Part shown: one piece after another, positions 1-8,413 of the stretch
Layout of the letters: each line of letters opens with the position of its first letter
Numbering within the stretch: position 1 is the stretch's first letter
From: Fen-671 sp963794745
GTDB lineage: Bacteria; Actinomycetota; Acidimicrobiia; Acidimicrobiales; Palsa-688
Length of the DNA: 64,000 nucleotides
Assembly: GCA_963794745.1 (NCBI GenBank)
Contig: CAWCEZ010000009.1
Location: forward strand, 372,001-436,000
Direction of reading: 5' to 3'
The notes under the pieces: generated by a model
What the model was told of the DNA's origin: nothing
What the model saw: the letters and a program-made list of their open reading frames with translations, nothing else
Database searches by the model: none
Made by a program: the position numbers and the translations under genes

Positions 1-496
1 TTTAGGGTGCCTACGGCGCTAGCACCGAGATGGTCTACCCACTTGGCCTCGACGACGTCCGGGAGGTGAGGGAAGATCGTCTCCGACGCTTGGCGCAAGT
101 GTTTGGTCGGCCTCACCACCCCATCGCGCAAGCTCACGTACCCCCAGCGGACAACCCCCGGGTTCTTGCCGCCGAGATGTTGTTCGGAGACCCCGGGGCA
201 AGCGCGAAGGGCCTGTAATGAGATGCCCTCGGAAGGAACAAATCGCAACAGGTTCGCCCACAAAGACCACGACACGAGCCATGGTCCCTGCGCAGGTAGA
301 CCCCGCTTCAGCCCCAGGGTGGTCGTGTGCGGCTCGCGCTGTTCGAGCTCGTTGTCCAACCCAATCGTCATCGCTACCAGCGCATGCGATAACAATGTCG
401 GGATCAGGATCCGCCGCTGGCCCACGACCATTGGCTATCAGACAGCCATGGCAAGGGCAAGAGGCCCAGAAGGCCACTAAAAGAAGGGATTGGCGA
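1..496. other. No assignable gene (window edge)
   Basis: I cannot assign a gene to this stretch. Short open stretches exist on both strands. The best are a plus-strand reading that stops at 216-218 and a minus-strand reading running off the window edge from about 225. Both have GC-rich third positions, so codon bias does not separate them. They may be remains of a gene lying mainly outside the window, broken by an indel. A clean Shine-Dalgarno sequence (AAGAAGGG, 481-488) at its right end belongs to the next gene. Confidence 0.4.
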
Positions 497-1540
497 ATGA
501 CGAGCAAACCGCTACGGGTGCTCTTTGTCGGTGGGACCGGCACTATAAGCGCTTCGTGTGCGAGGTCCGCCGTGGCCCAGGGTATGGAGCTCACGGTGTT
601 CAATCGCGCTCAGTCGGAGTTGCGCCCTCTGCCGGCCGAGGTGGCGCGCCTGACCGGAGACGTGAGAGAGCCGTCTTCCCTTGCGGCAGCGATCGGCGAG
701 CGCGACTTCGACGTTGTGGTCAACTTTCTCTGTTATTCGGCCGATGACGCACGCAGTGCCGTAGAAACGTTCCGGGGGCGCACCGGGCACTACCTACACA
801 TCAGCACGGCGATGCTCTACCAGAAGCCGCCTCGGGGAATGCCCTATCGCGAATCGACGGAGCGGCGTAACCCCTTTTCGAGGTACGCCCGCGACAAGAT
901 CGCCGCCGAGGACGTGCTGACCGAGGCTCACGCCTCGGAGTCATTTCCTGTCACTATCGTCCGGCCATCACACACCTACGACGAGGTCCAGCCGCCGCTC
1001 CCGGGGGGCTGGACCGTCATCGACCGGATAGCTCGCGGTGATGAGGTAGTCGTCCCTGGGGACGGGACCTCACTTTGGACCCTGACGCACGCCTCGGACT
1101 TCGCCCAGGGCCTGTTGGGCCTTTTCGCCAATTCGTCCGCCGTCGGAGAGGCTTTCCACATCACGTCGGACGACGTCTACACCTGGGACGAGATTTACGA
1201 GCTGTTGGCATCGGCGTTGGCGGTAACACCGCGGCTCGTCCATGTGCCGTCGGAGTTCTTCCCGCTTGCTGCGCCAGACTGGGGTTGGACCGATGGAGTT
1301 CTTGGCGACCTCCGTTACAGCGTGCTCCTGGACAATTCAAAGATCCGGCGTTACGTGCCGAATTTCGTACCCGCAGTGGAGTTCCGTGACGCGGTCCATG
1401 CATTTGTCCACTGGCGCCAGGCGCACCCGGTCGAGACGGCTCCTGACCCCAGCACCGACGGGATCATCGACCGCCTAGCAACGGGCTACCACCTCGCCGC
1501 CAGAGACTTTGCCTCAATGGGCCCCGCCCCATCGCCCTGA
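497..1540 (+). CDS. NAD-dependent epimerase/dehydratase-like SDR
   Basis: The 347-residue protein is an extended (atypical) short-chain dehydrogenase. The N-terminal Rossmann motif reads GGTGTIS (about residues 11-17), and a YxxxK pair (YARDK, about residue 134) sits at the expected active-site position. The start at 497 is chosen because it has AAGAAGGG 8-15 nt upstream and because Rossmann strand 1 begins directly after it; the open frame upstream to 218 is not coding-like. Atypical SDRs of this kind act on nucleotide sugars or related polyols, or are non-catalytic RNA binders (CSP41-like). The substrate cannot be read from the sequence. Being next to an arabinoside-degrading gene suggests a role in sugar metabolism, but that is inference. 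Confidence 0.8.
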   Translation: MTSKPLRVLFVGGTGTISASCARSAVAQGMELTVFNRAQSELRPLPAEVARLTGDVREPSSLAAAIGERDFDVVVNFLCYSADDARSAVETFRGRTGHYLHISTAMLYQKPPRGMPYRESTERRNPFSRYARDKIAAEDVLTEAHASESFPVTIVRPSHTYDEVQPPLPGGWTVIDRIARGDEVVVPGDGTSLWTLTHASDFAQGLLGLFANSSAVGEAFHITSDDVYTWDEIYELLASALAVTPRLVHVPSEFFPLAAPDWGWTDGVLGDLRYSVLLDNSKIRRYVPNFVPAVEFRDAVHAFVHWRQAHPVETAPDPSTDGIIDRLATGYHLAARDFASMGPAPSP

Positions 1541-1668
1541 CCGTGCCGGAGCACCCTGCTCCAAACGCTACGAACCCCGATTGGCGCTGGCACCAGGTGG
1601 AGCTGCGTGAGGTCCGCTCGGGCCAGGTTTGCCCGGTGGCACGGATGCTGTACCATACGAAAATCTCT

Positions 1669-1680
1669 CGAAAAGGTTTT
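1669..1680 (+). promoter_or_regulatory. Candidate operator shared with the sugar-binding-protein gene
   Basis: The 12-mer CGAAAAGGTTTT lies 30 nt before the GTG of the GH127 gene and recurs exactly at 3705-3716 before the sugar-binding-protein gene. GAAAA and TTTTC arms around a two-base centre resemble a LacI-family operator layout. The lacI gene of this island is the obvious candidate ligand. The repeat is seen directly; its role is inferred. Confidence 0.4.
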
Positions 1681-1709
1681 ATACGCGACTCGAAGGAGGG
1701 TGCTGGACG

Positions 1710-3625
1710 GTGAGCGGCAACCGAGCGGCAGGGCCCGTCATGCCCATATCGAAAAAGCTGCTTGCGCTGCACCCTATATCTCCGGGCACCGTGGAGCTGA
1801 CCAGGGGCTTTTGGGGTGACCGGCAGGTCCAGAACCGTGAGGTGACCATCCCCTACGGCATGAAGATGATGGAGGAGTCGGGCACCCTCGAGAACTTTCG
1901 AGTGGCCGCCTCCGGTGGCTCGAGCAACCAGTACCACCTCCCTTTGTTCCGCGACTCGGACCTCTACAAGGTCCTCGAGGCAATTGCCTGGGAACGTGCC
2001 CACGGCGCCGACCCCGAGCAGGAGAAGTTCTTTCGCTCGAGCACGGAGCTCCTCACCGCGGCCCAGGAGCCCGACGGGTACCTCAACACCTATGTTCCGC
2101 GTCGTCCAGCAAGGTCGTCGCTTCCAAGACGCTGCCATGGGCCACGAGCTCTACTGCGCTGGCCACCTGTTCCAAGCTGCGGTGGCTGACGCTCGCACGG
2201 CAGCTCCTGGCCCCGTGCTCCTCGGGCCTATCGTCGACCGCTACGCGTCGATGCTTGCGGACGTCCTTCGTTCCGAGCAGGCCGGCTTTGTCGAGGGTCA
2301 CCCCGAGATCGAGACCGCGCTCGTCGAGCTTTACCGCACGACTCGTGACCCCCGCCTCGTCGACCTTGCGGGGGACCTGTTGGCCCGCCGGGGGCACCAA
2401 GCCCTTAGCTGGCGCAGCTTTGGGCCGTCGTATTTCCAGGACGACGTACCCTTCGAGGAAGCCAACTCGATCAGGGGCCACGCGGTTCGGGCCCTGTACT
2501 TGCTGGCCGGGGCCGCCGACATCTATACCGAGACAGGTCGGGAGCAGATCCGGGGACCACTGTTCTCGCAGTGGGCCGACATGGTCTCCGCGAAGACCTA
2601 CCTCACTGGCGGGGTCGGTTCACGCCACCACGACGAGGCTTTCGGTGACCGCTTCGAGCTCCCGCCGGACCGGGCGTACTGTGAGCGGTGCGCGGCAATT
2701 GCCTCCATCATGTGGAACTGGCGTCTGCTGCTGCTTACCGGCGAGGCCCGTTTTGCCGAGCTGATGGAGCGGACCCTTTACAACGGATTTCTCGCCGGGA
2801 TCGGCTTCGACGGGACCAGCTTCTTTTACGAAAACCCTCTTCAGGTCCGCGTGCCCACGGCCCGCCATGCGTGGTACGACTGTGCCTGCTGCCCACCTAA
2901 CGGCATGCGTTTCTTGGCCAGCCTCGAGCATTACCTCATCACCACGACCGACCAAGGTGCACAGTTCCACCAGTACGCATCTGGGCGGGTGCAGACCAGC
3001 CCGGGCAGCGAAGGCAACCTCGACCTGACCGTCGAGACGGATTACCCCTTTGGCGGTACGGTTTCTTTCAGGGTGGCCGCCGCTCCCAGCGCCAGACGCG
3101 AGCTAGCGCTGCGGGCCCCTCGTGGGCGACGGAGGTGACCACGACGTTGAACGGTCGCGCACTCGGAGGCGAGCCCGGAGCCGACGGCTATTTACGCCTC
3201 AGGCGCGAGTGGTCTGCTGGCGACGAGCTCGTGCTCGAGTTCCCGCTCCGGCCTCGAGTGGTGCGCGCCAGCGACGACATCGATGGTGCTCGTGGTTGCG
3301 TTGCGTTCGAGAGGGCCCGCTCGTGTACTGCGTGGAGGGCCGTGACCTCGCCGGCGATCACAGCCTGCGGGACATCTCGGTGCTGGCCAGCGCGCCGACA
3401 GAGGACCCCGGTCTAGATGTCGACGGCCACCAGGTGGTCGCCCTCAAGCTCCATGGCCACGCACGGAGCACTGGTGGGCCACTTTGGCCGTACTTCGACG
3501 CTGACTCGGGAAACCCTATCGTTGACCAGGCCGAAGCGGATCTCGAAGTACGCGCCGTCCCCTATTTTGCCTGGGCCAACAGGGGCGCCAGCGATATGCG
3601 CGTCTGGGTGCCCGAGCGCCACTGA
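1710..3625 (+). CDS. GH127 beta-L-arabinofuranosidase (three frameshifts in this sequence)
   Basis: Glycoside hydrolase family 127 releases L-arabinofuranose from beta-arabino-oligosaccharides. Read across three indels the protein is about 638 residues, the usual family length. The zinc-thiolate centre is visible: YCERC (equivalent to the Glu/Cys pair) and WYDCACCPPNG, whose adjacent cysteines include the family's nucleophile. The start is GTG at 1710, with AAGGAGGG at 1693-1700. Frame changes fall at about 2093 (one extra base, between LNTY and FRVVQQG), about 3121 (one base missing, before WATEVTTTLNG) and about 3312 (one base missing, before GPLVYCVEG). Each junction restores family-like sequence at once, so the gene is probably intact in the organism and the indels are read errors. 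No signal peptide is seen, so the enzyme is predicted to be intracellular and to act on imported oligosaccharides. Confidence 0.85.
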
Positions 3626-3678
3626 GCGCAGGGCCCTGGTTCGCAAAAAGCCCCCGCAGGCTACTGGACAAACCCCGT

Positions 3679-3716
3679 AGCGCTAGCTATCATCGCCACG
3701 GCTGCGAAAAGGTTTT
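3679..3716 (+). promoter_or_regulatory. Putative control region of the sugar transporter operon
   Basis: Two elements sit before the binding-protein gene. AGCGCTAGC at 3679-3687 matches the AGCGCTA core of the lacI-araA operator (8327-8340). CGAAAAGGTTTT at 3705-3716 is identical to the site before the GH127 gene. A second GAAA/TTTCC pairing follows immediately (to about 3730). Regulation by the local LacI protein is inferred. Confidence 0.35.
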
Positions 3717-3777
3717 CCATAAAGTTTCCAAGTCACCTGTCTCGCGGTCATTCCTGCTCAAAGGAGGGTGGTTCGCC

Positions 3778-5106
3778 ATGAGGCGCAGTTTTAAGAAGCT
3801 AGGGGTCTTAGCTCTCGGGCCAGCGATGGTGCTGACCATGACGGGAGCCCCGGCGGCGTCCGCCGGGACCACAACGATGAGGCCGGCGTCGACGTTCGGG
3901 GTCAACGCCAAGGGTACGGTGACGTTCTGGATCAGGGATGCGACGGAATCAGCCGCGCTCAAGTTGATCCCCGAGTTCAATGCCACGCACAAAAACCTGA
4001 AGATCGTCACCCACGTAACGTCCCCCAACGACGACACCAGCCAGTTGGCGACGGCGATCCGTGCGGGCGATCCTCCCGACCTGGTCGGGCTCAATGACAT
4101 CGACGTCCCCGAGTTCGCGCACGAGGGTGCGCTCTTGAACATCACGGCCGATGTCAACGCCCTGCCTTACAAGTCGGTCCTCAGCCCGGGCCACCTGGCG
4201 CTGGCAGCTATCGGTAACCAGTACTACGGGGTGCCATACCTGTCCGACTTGTCGGTCCTTTGGTACAACAAGGCCCTGTTCTCGGAGGCAAAGATCAGCG
4301 GCCCTCCCACGACGTTTGCGCAGATCGCGGCGGATGCCAAGGCAGTGAGCGCTCTTAGCACCGCCTCGAAGCCCGTCTACGGCTTGTCTTTTGCAGGTGA
4401 CTGCCAGGGTTGCCTGGGCTTCGTGATGCTCCCTGACATCTGGGCCAGTGGCCAGCACCTCATCAACGGCCCCCTCGGCAACCAGACTGCCAACATCGTC
4501 AAGAATGCCCCCCTCAAGTCGCTGCTCAGTGTCTACGCCGGGATTTGGGCCGCCAAAGAGGCGCCGGCTGCTGACCAGACCCAGGACGGGTCCACGTGGG
4601 GCCAGGACTTCGGCAAGGGCAACGTCGGTATGTTGCCTGGCGACTACGGGTTCTTTAGCACTTTCGAAAAAGAAGGCCTCTCGACGGCTGACTTCGCCGA
4701 CGTCCCGCTACCCAGCGAGAACGGCGGCCACGGCAGCACCTTCGACGGTGGCGACGATTTCGTCATCCCCGAGGGTGCCAAGAACGCTTCCGGGGCTTGG
4801 GAGGTTGTGCAATGGTTCCTCGCAAAGGCGCAACAAGAGCAGTACCCCGCCGACGGCGAGTCCCCAGTGCGCAGCGACATCGTCAACTCAGCATTTGTTG
4901 CCAAGTACCCATATGACGCGGTCGCGCTCAACACCCTCAAGTACGGCTCTGTCGAGTACACACTCGCCTACAACGCCGTTTTCAACAACCCGGGTTCTCC
5001 GTGGTTGTTGATGTTCGACGAAGCGGTCTATAAGGACAACGTGACCCAAGCGCTCCAGATTGGGCAAAGCGGCATACAGAACACTCTCAACCAGGCCGAC
5101 GCCTAA
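3778..5106 (+). CDS. ABC transporter sugar-binding protein
   Basis: This is a 442-residue family-1 extracellular solute-binding protein (SBP_bac_1), the ligand receptor of a CUT1-type sugar ABC importer. Residues 1-29 form a Sec signal peptide with positive RRSFKK, a hydrophobic core and an Ala-Ser-Ala cleavage site; there is no lipobox cysteine, which is unusual for a Gram-positive binding protein. The mature part begins KGTVTFWIRD, typical of the family, and contains the hinge-type GVPYLSDLSVLWYNKALF segment. AAGGAGG (3761-3767) sets the ATG. The gene is followed by a hairpin and two permease genes. The neighbouring GH127 and AraA make an arabinose-containing oligosaccharide the likely ligand. 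Confidence 0.9.
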   Translation: MRRSFKKLGVLALGPAMVLTMTGAPAASAGTTTMRPASTFGVNAKGTVTFWIRDATESAALKLIPEFNATHKNLKIVTHVTSPNDDTSQLATAIRAGDPPDLVGLNDIDVPEFAHEGALLNITADVNALPYKSVLSPGHLALAAIGNQYYGVPYLSDLSVLWYNKALFSEAKISGPPTTFAQIAADAKAVSALSTASKPVYGLSFAGDCQGCLGFVMLPDIWASGQHLINGPLGNQTANIVKNAPLKSLLSVYAGIWAAKEAPAADQTQDGSTWGQDFGKGNVGMLPGDYGFFSTFEKEGLSTADFADVPLPSENGGHGSTFDGGDDFVIPEGAKNASGAWEVVQWFLAKAQQEQYPADGESPVRSDIVNSAFVAKYPYDAVALNTLKYGSVEYTLAYNAVFNNPGSPWLLMFDEAVYKDNVTQALQIGQSGIQNTLNQADA

Positions 5107-5122
5107 GCCAGTTCACCCCCCG

Positions 5123-5161
5123 CAACCCCGCTGGCCCGGTCAGGTTGGGCCGGCGGGGTTG
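5123..5161 (+). terminator. Strong intercistronic hairpin
   Basis: CAACCCCGCTGGCCC (5123-5137) pairs with GGGCCGGCGGGGTTG (5147-5161), 14 of 15 positions, around a 9-nt loop. There is no U-tract. Lying between the binding-protein gene and the first permease gene, it probably acts as an attenuator or 3'-end-stabilising stem that keeps binding-protein mRNA in excess. The hairpin is seen directly; the role is inferred. Confidence 0.7.
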
Positions 5162-5228
5162 TCCTCTGTGTTGATTTAATCGTTGCGGTGACGGCGCCAG
5201 GGTGCCATAGCTCGAATGGAGGTGTGAG

Positions 5229-6188
5229 GTGGAAGCAGTTGGCTCGACAACGGGGGCTCTTCCGTCTCGGAGCGGTCCGCTCGGTGACCTGTCGCCGCCT
5301 CTTCGCCGGTCGACTGCGCGCACACGTCGTGAGGCTCGCGTCGGCTACGCTCTTGTGGCACCGGCCATCGCCTTTGTGGCTGTTTTCATCTTGTACCCGC
5401 TGGGGTTTGGTGCGTTCATCTCGTTCACCAACTACCCGCTCGTCGGCCCTTATCACTACGTCGGAGGGGCCAACTACCGCGCTCTACTGAGCAACTCGGC
5501 GTTCGTCCACTCAATTGTGTTCACTCTCGAGTACACCGCCATCGTGACCGTGCCGATCCTCGTATTCGGCTATTTGCTAGCGGTCTTCACCCGTTCCAAC
5601 CGTCGCTGGTCGACTCTGTTCAGGACTTGTTTCTTCCTCCCGTTCATCGTTGGCATCAGCACATTGAGCTTCCTTATCGAAGTCGAGCTCCAGCCTGGTT
5701 TCGGGACGATCAACGTCCTGCTCTCGAAGCTCCATATCGTGGGGGTCAATACGCCCTGGACTGCGAGCACCGGGTTGGCGATAACCGCCATTTGCGTCCT
5801 GGTGGTGTGGTTCGCCGCCGGCTTTACGATGATGATACTCATGGCAGGGATGCAGGCCATCCCCGAGCACCTCTACGAGTCGGCGGCGGTAGACGGTGCC
5901 AGCTGGTGGGAATGCGAGCGCATGATCACGATCCCGTTGCTCAAGCGGTCGATCGCGCTGAGCCTGGTGATCTCGGTTATCGGGTCGCTCCTCGCTTTCA
6001 ACCAGTTCTTTATCATCACCGACGGTGGGCCGGGTTCCAGCACACAAAGCGTCGTCATGCAGATCTACGAGACGTTCAATACGTCGTTCAACGTTGGTTC
6101 CTCCAGCGCCATGTCCGTCGTCTTGGTCGCCGTCGTCGGCTTCATAACATTCATGCAGTTCCGTTTCCTGCGAGGCGAGGATGCCTGA
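5229..6188 (+). CDS. ABC sugar transporter permease (first)
   Basis: This is a 319-residue MalF/UgpA-type inner-membrane permease of a CUT1 sugar importer with about six transmembrane segments. The EAA loop that docks the ATPase is clear (EHLYESAAVDGASWWE, about residues 215-230). The GTG start at 5229 has GGAGG at 5218-5222. The stop overlaps the start of the second permease (GATGCCTGA), indicating translational coupling. It lies downstream of the binding-protein gene and its hairpin. No ATP-binding subunit follows, so a shared MsmK-like ATPase encoded elsewhere is inferred. Confidence 0.9.
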   Translation: MEAVGSTTGALPSRSGPLGDLSPPLRRSTARTRREARVGYALVAPAIAFVAVFILYPLGFGAFISFTNYPLVGPYHYVGGANYRALLSNSAFVHSIVFTLEYTAIVTVPILVFGYLLAVFTRSNRRWSTLFRTCFFLPFIVGISTLSFLIEVELQPGFGTINVLLSKLHIVGVNTPWTASTGLAITAICVLVVWFAAGFTMMILMAGMQAIPEHLYESAAVDGASWWECERMITIPLLKRSIALSLVISVIGSLLAFNQFFIITDGGPGSSTQSVVMQIYETFNTSFNVGSSSAMSVVLVAVVGFITFMQFRFLRGEDA

Positions 6189-7056
6189 GCGCTCCCGCAA
6201 GGTGACCTCCTCGAGGCGGTCCAAGTCGGAGACGGGGACGCCTTTGTACCTTCTGGGCGGCAGTATCGTTGCCGCTATTTTCGTCGTACCTCTTGTTTGG
6301 GAGATGCTCCGTTCCTTCGAGGCTCCGGGGGCGATCGTCACCCCGCCGTCGTTGAAGACTTTCTCCCACCTCAGCTTCTCCAACTACACCAAGCTGCTCA
6401 ACGGCGACAACATCCTGCGCAATGTGGTCAATAGCCTCATCGTCGCTGTGGCGACGGCAGCCGTCACCGCCCTTGTGGCGACGCTCGCCGGGTACGGCTT
6501 CGGACGTTTCAAGTTCCGGGGGTCCGGAGCCATTTTCGGGCTCGTCCTCCTTGGGTTCATGGTGCCGTTCCAGGCAGTGGTCGTGCCGCTCTTCCTCGAG
6601 CTAAAGGTCTTCCACCTGTTGAACAGCCTCCCCGGGCTCGCCTTGTTCTACACGGCTTTCAACCTTCCCTTCGGCACCTATCTGATGCGTAACACCTTCC
6701 AGCAGGTGCCCGACGAGCTAGTTGACTCCGCCATGGTGGATGGGGCATCGGTCGTCACAACCCTTACCCGAGTATTGCGCCCCCTGATCATCCCCGGGAT
6801 AGCTACTACGGTCCTTTACGCCTTCTTGTTCTCCTGGACCGAGTTCCTCGGTGCCCTCACTTTTACGACAAACGACGCGATCTACACCCTTCCTGTGGCT
6901 TTGGTTAACGTCGAGTCCAGTGACACCTATGGCCAGATCGACTACGGGGTCCTCGTTGCCGGCGCGGTTATAGCGATGGTCCCCTGCATCATCATCTATG
7001 TTGCTCTGCAGCGTTATTACGTACGTGGCCTCGTCTCCGGTGCAGTCAAAGGCTGA
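6181..7056 (+). CDS. ABC sugar transporter permease (second)
   Basis: This 291-residue MalG/UgpE-type permease is the heterodimer partner of the preceding protein. It has about six membrane segments and an EAA loop (DELVDSAMVDGASVVTTL, about residues 177-194). The ATG at 6181 lies inside the last codons of the first permease, 8 nt of overlap. It is the last gene before lacI and completes the transporter apart from the missing ATPase. Confidence 0.9.
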   Translation: MPERSRKVTSSRRSKSETGTPLYLLGGSIVAAIFVVPLVWEMLRSFEAPGAIVTPPSLKTFSHLSFSNYTKLLNGDNILRNVVNSLIVAVATAAVTALVATLAGYGFGRFKFRGSGAIFGLVLLGFMVPFQAVVVPLFLELKVFHLLNSLPGLALFYTAFNLPFGTYLMRNTFQQVPDELVDSAMVDGASVVTTLTRVLRPLIIPGIATTVLYAFLFSWTEFLGALTFTTNDAIYTLPVALVNVESSDTYGQIDYGVLVAGAVIAMVPCIIIYVALQRYYVRGLVSGAVKG

Positions 7057-7089
7057 GCGATGGCTGCTAACCGGCTACAAGGAGAGCCC

Positions 7090-7158
7090 ATGCGGCAGCG
7101 ATGGCATCATGGTGGGGATGGCAACATGCCCGTTGCTCTGAGAGCCCGACTGCGTTAG
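7090..7158 (+). CDS. Possible 22-residue small ORF
   Basis: A 22-codon ORF, rich in Arg/His, lies in the gap between the second permease and lacI. It starts with ATG and has a good Shine-Dalgarno sequence (AAGGAG, 7079-7084) at proper spacing. It resembles no family I know. It may be a leader peptide, a small protein or chance; the ribosome-binding site is the only positive evidence. Confidence 0.2.
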   Translation: MRQRWHHGGDGNMPVALRARLR

Positions 7159-7164
7159 GTAGCC

Positions 7165-8229
7165 GTGCCCGGGCCTCGTCAGAGTGAGCAAAGCTCGGCC
7201 GACGGTACAGCCCTGCCGGCCCATCGGCGCAGGGGCGTGCCGACCATCGGCGATGTCGCCGCGCTCGCAGGCGTGTCCATCGGCACGGTGTCGAAATCGC
7301 TCAACGGACGCCAAGGGGTAAGCAACCAGACGCGTGCCAAGGTGCAGGAGGCGGCCGAGGCGCTCGGGTTCCACTCGAATGCGCTGGCCCAAAGCCTGCT
7401 CACGGGAAGAAGCTTCACCGTTGGCTTGATCACCAACGACAGTTTCGGCCGCTTCAGCATTCCCGTGATGCTCGGAGCCGAGGATGCGCTCCAGACCGGT
7501 CAAATTGCTGTCCTTTTGTGTGACGGCCGTGACGACGCCATCCGCGAGCAGCATTACGTGCGCACGCTGCTCGCCCGGCGGGTGGACGGGATCATCGTCA
7601 CGGGAAGGCGCACCGACCCGCGACCACCCCTCAGCGCCGGCTTCCCGGTACCGGTCGTGTACGCCATGAGCGAATCGTCCAATCCCGAGGACGCCTCGGT
7701 CCTGCCAGACGATGAGGGTGGCGGCCGCCTAGCCGTCGAGTACCTCATCGCGACCGGGCGGACGAGGATCGGTCATATAACTGGCCCCGCAAACTTCCGG
7801 GCCGCCCGTTTGCGGGCCACGGGCGCGACGACGGCTCTGGCGCAGGCGGGCCTTGCCATGGCCGGCGACGGTCCGCTCCATGGTGTTTGGAAAGAGGAAT
7901 GGGGTCGGCAGGCTGCGTCGATCATGTTGCGCCAAGCGCCCGACGTGGACGCGATCTTTTGCGGGAGCGATCAGATCGCCCGTGGAGTGAGCGAGGCGTT
8001 GAGGGAACTGGGCAAACGAGTGCCGGACGACATAGCCCTCGTAGGTTTCGACAACTGGACGGTCATTGCCGAGGCCTCGAGGCCGCCGCTGACAACGATC
8101 GACATGAACCTGACCGAGGTCGGCCGGACGGCGGCCCGGCTGCTCCTGTCGGCAATCGATGGTCACGCGGCCCACGGCACGCATCTCGTGGCCTGCCAGC
8201 TCGTCGCTCGGGAGTCGACTCGTGCTTGA
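7165..8229 (+). CDS. LacI-family transcriptional regulator
   Basis: This 354-residue sugar-responsive DNA-binding protein has an N-terminal LacI helix-turn-helix (TIGDVAALAGVSIGTVSKSL, about residues 29-48) and hinge helix, followed by a periplasmic-binding-protein-like effector domain (VGLITND, RRVDGIIVTG, DAIFCGSDQIARG, DIALVGFDNW, PPLTTIDMNL). A GTG start at 7165 is used. It sits between the transporter and araA, with two operator-like palindromes directly downstream in the araA promoter. It is probably the repressor of the arabinose island, with arabinose or a derivative as inducer; that assignment is from position. Confidence 0.9.
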   Translation: MPGPRQSEQSSADGTALPAHRRRGVPTIGDVAALAGVSIGTVSKSLNGRQGVSNQTRAKVQEAAEALGFHSNALAQSLLTGRSFTVGLITNDSFGRFSIPVMLGAEDALQTGQIAVLLCDGRDDAIREQHYVRTLLARRVDGIIVTGRRTDPRPPLSAGFPVPVVYAMSESSNPEDASVLPDDEGGGRLAVEYLIATGRTRIGHITGPANFRAARLRATGATTALAQAGLAMAGDGPLHGVWKEEWGRQAASIMLRQAPDVDAIFCGSDQIARGVSEALRELGKRVPDDIALVGFDNWTVIAEASRPPLTTIDMNLTEVGRTAARLLLSAIDGHAAHGTHLVACQLVARESTRA

Positions 8230-8260
8230 CGCCGACGACTGCGCGCCTGGGGGATCTGTG

Positions 8261-8278
8261 ATGTTAGCGTTCTCACAT
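8261..8278. promoter_or_regulatory. LacI-type operator, upstream copy
   Basis: ATGTTAGCGTTCTCACAT is an imperfect palindrome with outer ATGT/ACAT arms and inner AG/CT pairs. It resembles actinobacterial LacI-family sites and lies 31 nt after the lacI stop, in the araA promoter region. Its pairing with the site at 8327-8340 suggests cooperative repression. Confidence 0.5.
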
Positions 8279-8326
8279 GCCTGAGGAGGTCCGTGGTGGG
8301 CCATCACCTTTTTCTCCGCACCCAGT

Positions 8327-8340
8327 TGTGAGCGCTAACA
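8327..8340. promoter_or_regulatory. LacI-type operator, downstream copy
   Basis: TGTGAGCGCTAACA is a near-perfect palindrome on an AGCGCT core, close to the consensus seen for LacI-family regulators. The centre-to-centre distance from the 8261-8278 site is about 64 bp (six helical turns), so the two sites would face the same side of the DNA. It lies 73 nt before the araA start. Confidence 0.6.
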
Positions 8341-8413
8341 GGATGTCCCCGAACCGAGCCATCCCGGGCTCGTTGTAGTCCCTGCCCACTGCCGAAAGAA
8401 TTGTGAGGCCAAA

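Noticed and set aside
1710..3625. GH127 as a decaying pseudogene
   Set aside because: Three indels would suggest decay, but essential ribosomal genes here carry the same kind of indel and the junctions keep family sequence, so assembly error is more likely.
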